A stretch of 64,000 bases of DNA, taken from the NCBI GenBank assembly GCA_964593155.1, contig CAZQHE010000001.1, forward strand, positions 1-64,000, written 5' to 3'. The first letter of the stretch is position 1; every line of letters begins with the position of its first letter. Under the pieces are notes generated by a model that did no database searches, was not told where the DNA came from, and saw only the letters and a program-made list of their open reading frames with translations. Source of the stretch: JAJRXK01 sp964593155. Lineage in GTDB: Bacteria; Krumholzibacteriota; Krumholzibacteriia; JAJRXK01. Positions 58,037 to 64,000 of the stretch are shown one piece after another. The translations under genes were made by a program, and so were the position numbers.

Positions 58037-59440
58037 ATGCACGACGACATCCACTGGCTCGGTGCGAGCCGGCTGCTCGACCTGTACCGACGAGGAGAGC
58101 TGTCGCCGGTGGAGGTCGCCCGGTCGCTGCTCGACCGGATCGACGACCTCGACCCACGCTTCGGTGCCTTCCGGCTGGTCGATCCCGACGAGACCCTGGC
58201 CCAGGCCCGTCGTGCGGAGGACCGGTACCGCCACCTCGAGCGCGTGGGCCTGCTCGACGGCCTTCCGGTGGCGATCAAGGATTCCTTCCTGACCCGGGGT
58301 TGGAGCACTTGCTTCGGTTCGCGGACGGTCGATCCCGACCAGGCGTGGGAGCGCGACGGTCCCACGGTCTCGTCGTTGCGTCGGCACAACGCGGTCTTCG
58401 TCGGCAAGACCACCATGCCCGAATTCGGCTGGAAGGCGGTGACCGACAGTCCCCTCACCGGCATCAGCCGCAATCCCTGGGATCGGGCGCGGACCCCCGG
58501 CGGCTCGAGTGGTGGCAGCGGGGTGGCCCTGGCCGCGGGCTTCTGCCCCCTGGCGATCGGCTCGGACATCGGCGGTTCGGCGAGGATCCCGGCCGCCTTC
58601 TGCAACGTGGTGGGTCTGAAGCCCACGCAGGAGCTCGCGCCGCTGCGCGAGGACATCAAGAGCGGCCTGCTGCTGCACGCCGGCGTGCTCGCGCGCACCG
58701 TCGAGGACGTCGCCCTGGCCATGGACGTGATGACCGAGTGGCACCCGTCCTCGGCGGCCCGTCCGCAGTCCCCGGGCAGCTACACCGAGGCCTTCGCCGA
58801 GGACGTCGAGGGCCTGCGGGTGGCCCTGAGTCCGGGGCTCGGACTGGTCGACCTCCACCCCGCGGTCGAGGCGGCGGTGCGCGAGGTGGGCCGGACCCTG
58901 GAGCAACTCGGCGCGTGGGTCAGCGAGGTGGATCCGGGAATCGAGGATCCGACCGGGATCTACACCGACCTGCTCCTGCCCACGCTGACCCTCGAGGTCG
59001 ATGCCGTGGACCCGTCGCGGCGTGGGCTGATGGATCCCGGTCTGCTCGAGGCGGCCGAGGAGGGGCGACGCCGCACGGGCGTCGCCTACGCCGAGGCACT
59101 GCAGCGACGCCGCGGTCTCGTCGCGAGTCTCGGCCGGCTGCAGCAGCACTACGACGTGCTGATCACCGCGACGGTGCCGATCCCGCCCTTCGAGGCGGGA
59201 CGCGAGGTCCCCGCCGACTGGCCGCACGACCGGTGGTGGACGTGGACCCCCCTGACCTTTCCGTTCAACGTGACCGGGCAGCCCGCGCTGTCGGTGCCGG
59301 CGGGATTCACCGGCAACGGACTGCCGATCGGCGCGCAGTTCGTCGCGGGCCGGCACCAGGAACGCATGGTGCTGAAGGCGGCGCACGCGTACCAGCGGGC
59401 GAACCCGACCTTCACGCGCCGTCCGTCGTCGCTGTGCTGA
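58037..59440 (+). CDS. amidase (amidase-signature family)
   Basis: I use ATG 58037, preceded by GGAAGG. The 467-residue enzyme has the Ser-cisSer-Lys triad: Lys 81 in LPVAIKDSF, the serines of TPGGSSGGSGVALAAG (153-168) and nucleophile Ser 181 in GSDIGGSARIPA. These hydrolases cleave amides; the family includes the GatA subunit, but GatB/GatC partners are absent and TGWxT-like details differ, so a stand-alone amidase acting on a small amide is more likely. No signal peptide is seen. Confidence 0.93.
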   Translation: MHDDIHWLGASRLLDLYRRGELSPVEVARSLLDRIDDLDPRFGAFRLVDPDETLAQARRAEDRYRHLERVGLLDGLPVAIKDSFLTRGWSTCFGSRTVDPDQAWERDGPTVSSLRRHNAVFVGKTTMPEFGWKAVTDSPLTGISRNPWDRARTPGGSSGGSGVALAAGFCPLAIGSDIGGSARIPAAFCNVVGLKPTQELAPLREDIKSGLLLHAGVLARTVEDVALAMDVMTEWHPSSAARPQSPGSYTEAFAEDVEGLRVALSPGLGLVDLHPAVEAAVREVGRTLEQLGAWVSEVDPGIEDPTGIYTDLLLPTLTLEVDAVDPSRRGLMDPGLLEAAEEGRRRTGVAYAEALQRRRGLVASLGRLQQHYDVLITATVPIPPFEAGREVPADWPHDRWWTWTPLTFPFNVTGQPALSVPAGFTGNGLPIGAQFVAGRHQERMVLKAAHAYQRANPTFTRRPSSLC

Positions 59441-59469
59441 CGAGCGCGTGCTCCACGAGGGAGGAAGCC

Positions 59470-59904
59470 ATGAACGACGCCACGTCTGCTCCCGGTCTGG
59501 GAATCCGCACCGCCACGGTGCAGGATCTGCCCCGGGTGGCGACGATCCTCCACGAGGTCGGTCTGAACGGCGAGCTCACGCTGCCGGTGCTCAACCGCAT
59601 GCGCGAGATCAGCGGAGAGCTCATGCTCGTCGCCGAGAACGAGGAGGCGGTCGTCGGGGTGCTCATCGCCTGTTTCAACGGCCGCACCGCGTGGATCAGC
59701 CACCTGGCGATCTCGCGCGCCGCGCATCGCACCGGGATCGGTGGGCGGCTCCTGCGGCAGCTCGAGTCGAGGGCGCGTGCCCGCGGAGCCCTGCGCGTGA
59801 TGATCGACGCCTGGGAGGACGCCGTGGGCTTCTACGCGCGGAAGGACTACCACGACTCGGGCTACACGCTGCTGTTCAAGCATGCGTCGGCGATCGAGGA
59901 CTGA
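59470..59904 (+). CDS. GNAT-family N-acetyltransferase
   Basis: The 144-residue product starts GIRTATVQDLPRVATILHEV, has an acceptor-side ELMLVAENEEAVVGVLIACF and the acetyl-CoA motif A HLAISRAAHRTGIGGRLLRQ (Q/RxxGxG/A), ending in FYARKDYHDSGYTLLFK. Acceptor is unknown. GGGAGG ends 6 bases before the ATG. It begins 29 bases after the amidase, so both may be co-transcribed. Confidence 0.92.
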   Translation: MNDATSAPGLGIRTATVQDLPRVATILHEVGLNGELTLPVLNRMREISGELMLVAENEEAVVGVLIACFNGRTAWISHLAISRAAHRTGIGGRLLRQLESRARARGALRVMIDAWEDAVGFYARKDYHDSGYTLLFKHASAIED

Positions 59905-59937
59905 TCGGCGGTCGCCGACGCGATCGGTGCCGCGGAC

Positions 59938-60558
59938 TCAGAAGCCGGTGCCGAAGAGCGCACCCATGCCCACCTTCAGCATGTCGAAGCCGACCTGGTC
60001 GAGCGCCACCTGGTTCGAGGCGCCCAGCTCGACGGGGAAGGCGTGTGTGTACTCGGCTTCGAAGAACGTGGCCAGGTCCCCGGTCCCGGGCAGCAGCCAT
60101 CCCAGGCCCACCCCGTAGCCCCAGACCGTTTCCGCCACCGAGGTCGACGTGCCCAGCACGTCGACGGTCGCGCGGAGTTGACGTGCGCCGAGCGCGCCCT
60201 TCAGGTACGGGCCGGCCAGCGGATCGGCCAGGTGGAAGCGCGCGAAGGCCCCGTACTCGACGATCGAGTTCGACGTGTCGATCCCGAACCGGTCGAGGAC
60301 GTCGCGGGCGTCGTCACCCACGCCGATGCCGTTGTAGCTGAATTCCGCACCGACGCGGAGCTGGTCGGTCGTGCGGAATGCAATACCCGTCCCCAGGGTG
60401 TAGGACATCGCGGTGCCGTCCTCGGCCAGGGGCTGCGTGGCGCCTCCCTGGAACGTGAGTTCGAAGGGGTGCCCCGGGTACTGTGCGAATGCGAGCGCGG
60501 GAACGCACAGCACGACCAGAGCGGCCGTGACCAGGGTGAAGGTCGGGTTGCGGTGCAT
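59938..60558 (-). CDS. outer-membrane beta-barrel protein (OmpA/OmpW-like size)
   Basis: The 206-residue product has a signal peptide (MHRNPTFTLVTAALVVLCVP ... AFAQ) and alternating strands (FELTFQGGATQPLAEDGTAM, DQLRVGAEFSYNG, AGPYLKGALGARQL) ending in GMGALFGTGF, a terminal Phe that fits barrel insertion. It resembles eight-stranded barrels of the OmpA/OmpW class without a peptidoglycan-binding domain. Its role is unknown. ATG 60558 has GGAGG upstream on its strand. Confidence 0.82.
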   Translation of the reverse strand: MHRNPTFTLVTAALVVLCVPALAFAQYPGHPFELTFQGGATQPLAEDGTAMSYTLGTGIAFRTTDQLRVGAEFSYNGIGVGDDARDVLDRFGIDTSNSIVEYGAFARFHLADPLAGPYLKGALGARQLRATVDVLGTSTSVAETVWGYGVGLGWLLPGTGDLATFFEAEYTHAFPVELGASNQVALDQVGFDMLKVGMGALFGTGF

Positions 60559-60650
60559 GACGGTCGATTCCTCCGGACGGAGCGACAGGAGCGCGTGAGG
60601 TGTCTCTGTCGGTCCGGCGACTGCATTGCACGTGCCGGTCGGCACGCGGA

Positions 60651-61898
60651 TCAGTCCTGCACCACGAAGCCCACCCCGTGCTGCGCGAGACGCTCGATCA
60701 ACGCGGACCCCATGGCGCAGGCCGGGGTGACCACACCCGGCGGCCCCGGGGCGTGGTCACGGGGCATGGTCGCCAGGCAGAGCGCCGACTCGGCCAGCAT
60801 GATCGCGGTGGCGCCGTAGCCGGGATCGCGGTGCGCGTGCACGGTGACGCGGGCGATCTCGTGGCCGTCGCGACGTCCGGAGAGGCGCGCCGTGAAGTGG
60901 CCCGACTCGATCGACCTGCGATCCGGGCCTTCGCCCGGCGAGGGAAGCACGAATCGGCGGAGCAGGGCGCGGGTCGGACCGAAGTGCATGGCGGCGCGGA
61001 AGCCGGCCAGACCGGCGGCCAGCAGCGTGGCGCGGACCGCGCCGGTCGGCCCCGATCCGGTGTCGACGACCTCGGAGTAGCGGAACTCGGGGCCGTAGCG
61101 AGCGCCGAGCAGCGCGTTCGTCCGACGGACGACGCGCGTGTTCACCGGCGCCATCACGAAGGGCCCGGTCCAGGTCCGGGTGACCGGATCACGCAGCACG
61201 CCCACCTGGTCGCTCGTGTCGGGGCCGTGGCGCGCGCCCTCGGGATTCAGTCCGTAGGGGTCGTACACCAGCTCGGCCACCCCGGGATCCCGCGCATCCT
61301 CCAGCAGTTCCACCATGCTGGCGATGGTGCCCCCGGAGACCCCACCCCGGATGTCCTGCAGCAGGAACTTCACTTCGTCGCACGGGCGACCGTCGCGGGC
61401 GATGACCGCGTCCTGGAGCGCGAAGGTCCCCAGATCGCTCGGGATCGAGTCGAAGCCGCAGCAGTGCACGATGCGCACCCCACCGGCGGCCGCGACGTCG
61501 TGGTGGCGATCGATCGTGCGGCGGACGAACTGCGGTTCTCCGGTCAGGTCGACGTAGTCGGTGCCCCGCCGCACGCAGGCGGCGACGAGCGGCTCGCCGA
61601 GACGGGCGTAGGGCCCCACCGTGGTGCAGACGACGGCGCTCGAAGCGACGAGTCGGTCGAGGGACTCGGGGTCGCGGCTGTCGGCCACGATCACGTCGAG
61701 GGCATCGAGGTGCGGGAAGCGACGGCGGAGGTCGTCCCGGAGTGCGAACAGGCGGGACTCGTCGCGCCCGGCGATCGCCCAGCGGAGCGAGGCGGTCGCG
61801 TGGTGTTCGGCGAGGTGCTCGGCGACGAGGCGGCCAGTGAATCCGGTCGCTCCGTACAACACGACGTGGTGTTCGCGGTCGGGGGCTCGGGTCGTCAT
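60651..61898 (-). CDS. saccharopine dehydrogenase-like (trans-acting enoyl reductase-type) oxidoreductase
   Basis: The 415-residue product has an N-terminal Rossmann domain VVLYGATGFTGRLVAEHLAE, WAIAGRDESRL, VGPYARLGEPLVAACVRRGT and DYVDLTGEPQFVR, closely matching the saccharopine dehydrogenase-like family that includes the mycobacterial trans-acting enoyl reductase. HCCGFDSIPSDLG is a strong family signature. It probably acts on a lipid or polyketide intermediate, with NADPH. No polyketide gene is near. ATG 61898 is chosen; an upstream ATG at 61934 would add residues before the Rossmann fold. Confidence 0.9.
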   Translation of the reverse strand: MTTRAPDREHHVVLYGATGFTGRLVAEHLAEHHATASLRWAIAGRDESRLFALRDDLRRRFPHLDALDVIVADSRDPESLDRLVASSAVVCTTVGPYARLGEPLVAACVRRGTDYVDLTGEPQFVRRTIDRHHDVAAAGGVRIVHCCGFDSIPSDLGTFALQDAVIARDGRPCDEVKFLLQDIRGGVSGGTIASMVELLEDARDPGVAELVYDPYGLNPEGARHGPDTSDQVGVLRDPVTRTWTGPFVMAPVNTRVVRRTNALLGARYGPEFRYSEVVDTGSGPTGAVRATLLAAGLAGFRAAMHFGPTRALLRRFVLPSPGEGPDRRSIESGHFTARLSGRRDGHEIARVTVHAHRDPGYGATAIMLAESALCLATMPRDHAPGPPGVVTPACAMGSALIERLAQHGVGFVVQD

Positions 61899-62039
61899 GG
61901 ACCCATGGTGCCAGATCCGGGACGCGCCGCCCACCCTCGCGCTTGACTCGTGATCGTTGCCGTTGGTAGCTTGCCGGCACCTGACGTGGGGTCCCGCGCC
62001 GCCCCGACCTCGCCACCCTCACTGGCTCCCAGAATCATC

Positions 62040-63878
62040 GTGAACACATATGAACGGCAGGACCGTCGGTTCTGCACGACGTGCATCGTCTTCCTTCTCG
62101 CCCTGTTCATCGCTCCCTCTGCCTCCGCCCGACTGCTCTTCGACTTCGAGGGGCCGTACCTGACCGAGCCGGGTCGCTCGTTGAAGGACCACGCCATCGT
62201 CCGGTCGGGCGACACCTGGCACTGTTTCTACACGCGGGGGCTCTACTTCGGGGGCAACCCGAACGATCAGACCTCGCTCGGACACGCGACCTCGGCGGAT
62301 CTGCGGACCTGGGCGCTACGGCCCACCGTGCTGCCCGTGGTGCCCTCGTCGTGGGAGGACGTCGCGGTCTGGGCGCCGGACGTCTTGCCCGCCCCGGACG
62401 GCAACGGGTGGTCCATGCTGTACACGGGAGTGACCGACGTCCTGTTGCAGCGCATGGGGCGCGCCGAGTCGACCGACCTGTTCGACTGGAGTCGTCCGAG
62501 CGCCGCCCCCGTCCTCGAGCCCGATCCCTCGATCTACTACTGGTCGCCGACGATCGATTACCTGAGTGCCTTCCGTGATCCCTTCGTGTTCGAGCGCGAC
62601 GGGGTCTACCACGTGCTCAACACGGTGTTCCTGCGCGACGAGACGCTCGGCACCGGCTACCGGGGTGCGATCCACCACGCCACGAGCGCCGATCTGACGA
62701 ACTGGACACCGCTCGATCCCCTGGCCGTCAACCAGAACGGCACCGAGGGCGTGGCGCGGGAGATCGAATCGGTGCAGTTGTACGAGGCGGCCGGCCAGTG
62801 GAATCTGTTCTTCACCTACTCGCAGGTCGGCGGCGTGTACTGGATGCGCAGCGACTCGCTCACGACGGGGTGGGACTTCTCCAGCGCCGCGGTGATCGAT
62901 TCCGGCGCCGGTGCCGAGCTCACGCCACTGGCGGGCGACGACTTCCTCTTCACGCGCTACACCGCCGAGACCCACGCGCCGGAGCATCCGGAGGCCGGGA
63001 CGACCTTCTTCGTGATCCGCGCGGACACGCTGCGCTTCGATGCGCAGGGCGTGCCGCAGGTCGTTCCCTACGACGTCCTGGCCGACGAGTGGCCCGAGCG
63101 CGAGGGCACGGCCTTCGGCGCGGATCCGATCTTCGCGGACAACGCGCAGGAGCGCGGGGATCCGGCCACCCTGCCGATCGGTCACGGTCACCTGAACAGC
63201 CGGGAGGTCTACGGTGGTCCGCTGTCCGGTCAGGGCACCCTCGGCGAGGCGCGTCCCCTGACGGCCACCGGCCGCATCCGTTCGGTGTGGTTCGAGGTCG
63301 AACCCGGCGACTCGCTGTTGACCTTCCAGTTCTGTGGCACCGACGACCCCGATTGTCGCATCGAACTCGTGGAACGGCTCAGTGCCGACGGCGAACCGCT
63401 CGCGACTGCCGTGCGCCGATCCGAGCAGGGCAACGGACTCGAGTCGCTCGTGACCACGGCCTGGGACGTGAGTGATCTGCGCGGATCCACCGTGCGGCTC
63501 GAGCTGATCGACGAGTCCGAGACGGGCTGGGTCGCACTGGACTACGTGCAGTTGTCGAGCGCCACGGCGAACGCCGTCTCGGCACCTCCGCAGCAGTCCT
63601 GGGCGATCGAAGATCTCCGGATCGCGCCGAACCCCTTCAACCCGCGCACGCGGATCGCCTTCACCCTGCGCGAACGCGCATCGGTGGAGTTGCGGATCGT
63701 GGACCTGCGCGGGCGCTCGGTGCGGAGCGTGTCCCTGGGCGAGCGCTCGGCGGGTGAACACGGATGGGTCTGGGACGGCACCGACCACCGCGGTGATGCG
63801 GTGGCCAGCGGCACGTATCTGGTGCACGTACGCGCCGGTGGCGAGCAACGAGCGATCCGGGCCACCCTGGTCCGCTGA
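62040..63878 (+). CDS. secreted five-bladed-propeller glycosidase-like protein with FlgD-Ig-type C-terminal sorting domain
   Basis: The start is GTG 62040, which gives a signal peptide (FCTTCIVFLLALFIAPSASA). Residues about 35-370 look like a five-bladed propeller of GH43/GH32/DUF377 type, with repeated blade turns (DHAIVRSGDTWHCFYT, VAVWAPDVLPAPDGNG, SAFRDPFVFERDGVYHVLN). A beta-sandwich-like region follows, then the tail IAPNPFNPRTRIAFTLRE ... GEHGWVWDGTDHRGDAVASG ... YLVHVRAGG, a FlgD-Ig-like sorting domain common in FCB bacteria. It is probably exported and anchored; the glycan substrate is unknown. Active-site acids were not verified. Confidence 0.85.
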   Translation: MNTYERQDRRFCTTCIVFLLALFIAPSASARLLFDFEGPYLTEPGRSLKDHAIVRSGDTWHCFYTRGLYFGGNPNDQTSLGHATSADLRTWALRPTVLPVVPSSWEDVAVWAPDVLPAPDGNGWSMLYTGVTDVLLQRMGRAESTDLFDWSRPSAAPVLEPDPSIYYWSPTIDYLSAFRDPFVFERDGVYHVLNTVFLRDETLGTGYRGAIHHATSADLTNWTPLDPLAVNQNGTEGVAREIESVQLYEAAGQWNLFFTYSQVGGVYWMRSDSLTTGWDFSSAAVIDSGAGAELTPLAGDDFLFTRYTAETHAPEHPEAGTTFFVIRADTLRFDAQGVPQVVPYDVLADEWPEREGTAFGADPIFADNAQERGDPATLPIGHGHLNSREVYGGPLSGQGTLGEARPLTATGRIRSVWFEVEPGDSLLTFQFCGTDDPDCRIELVERLSADGEPLATAVRRSEQGNGLESLVTTAWDVSDLRGSTVRLELIDESETGWVALDYVQLSSATANAVSAPPQQSWAIEDLRIAPNPFNPRTRIAFTLRERASVELRIVDLRGRSVRSVSLGERSAGEHGWVWDGTDHRGDAVASGTYLVHVRAGGEQRAIRATLVR

Positions 63879-63906
63879 TCCCCGTTCCTGGTACCCGCCT
63901 ACGAGA

Positions 63907-63934
63907 GAGCCCGCCGGTGGACACCGGCGGGCTC
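63907..63934. terminator. strong bidirectional terminator
   Basis: GAGCCCGCCGGTG (63907-63919) and CACCGGCGGGCTC (63922-63934) are perfect 13-base arms separated by GA. It lies between two convergent genes and starts 29 bases after the glycosidase-like gene. Confidence 0.8.
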
Positions 63935-63962
63935 GTTCCGTGTGTGGCGACTCGGATGCGGC

Positions 63963-64000
63963 CTAGAACTCGAGCAACCGGCGCGCTTCCTTCGCCACGT
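63963..64000 (-). CDS. 3' end of a minus-strand gene (start beyond window)
   Basis: A minus-strand frame ends at TAG (63963-63965) with the last residues VAKEARRLLEF and is open to the window edge. The bidirectional terminator just left of it supports a gene end here. Too little is present to name it. Confidence 0.55.
   Translation of the reverse strand, partial: VAKEARRLLEF

Noticed and set aside
58037..59440. Calling the amidase GatA (Glu-tRNA(Gln) amidotransferase subunit A)
   Set aside because: The GatB and GatC partners are absent nearby and the sequence outside the signature does not look like GatA; generic amidase is the safer call.

Overview
The window is very GC-rich bacterial DNA with about 51 protein-coding genes, packed with many ATGA/GTGA overlaps. 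It contains no rRNA, tRNA, CRISPR array or insertion sequence that I can see. The cell is Gram-negative: there are outer-membrane barrels, a TonB-dependent receptor, a porin, several lipoproteins and an O-antigen-ligase-like enzyme. A secreted protein ends in an NPFNP/FlgD-Ig-like C-terminal sorting domain, and the window also has a tricorn-type S41 protease and DUF4397/DUF6588-like proteins. Together these suggest a GC-rich lineage of the FCB superphylum (Krumholzibacteriota, Eisenbacteria or Gemmatimonadota-like). This placement is inference. Three N runs (21285-21294, 35671-35680, 43617-43716) show it is a draft, probably metagenomic, scaffold.

Layout. 1-5558: MarR regulator fragment, a membrane protein resembling a dead LytS-type kinase, a DUF1684 lipoprotein, a GT2 glycosyltransferase and a secreted protein of unknown role. 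5564-9922: an NtrY/NtrX-like two-component pair, then a membrane-anchored TPR gene. Between them lie a sigma-54-type promoter and two identical-half palindromes, which look like a complete enhancer/promoter module. 10134-15593: dicarboxylate/amino-acid symporter, bifunctional-type dCTP deaminase, KamA-family radical SAM enzyme, free-Met-R-sulfoxide reductase, TruD and a YhbY-like RNA-binding protein. 15579-22982 (minus strand): methyltransferase, Ppx/GppA, SixA, CarB and CarA. 23146-24732: lipoprotein and outer-membrane barrel.

25174-31055 is the metabolic centrepiece: a soluble NAD-coupled [NiFe] hydrogenase (HoxF-HoxU-HoxY-HoxH), its maturation protease and a translationally coupled alpha/beta hydrolase. 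The diaphorase side has lost iron-sulfur ligands in both HoxF and HoxU. Next come an exported beta-carbonic anhydrase and a porin. A compact DNA/RNA structure with the form of a three-way junction precedes the anhydrase.

33340-39040 (minus strand): DUF4397 lipoprotein, tricorn-type protease broken by a spurious gap, TPR protein. 39191-43104: ABC-2-type exporter (ATPase plus two permeases) and an O-antigen-ligase-like protein. 43101-49167: ApaH fragment, TonB receptor fragment, MocR-like regulator, lipoprotein, SDR and NUDIX enzymes. 49289-55266: divergent transketolase, HAD phosphatase, large exported TPR protein, TrpS. 55554-57474: an orphan flagellar-rod-like gene behind a good sigma-28-type promoter, a BshB1-like deacetylase, and a small protein with a weaker sigma-28-like site. 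57527-64000: membrane protein, amidase, GNAT enzyme, beta-barrel, saccharopine-dehydrogenase-like reductase, secreted five-bladed-propeller glycosidase-like protein, and the end of one more gene.
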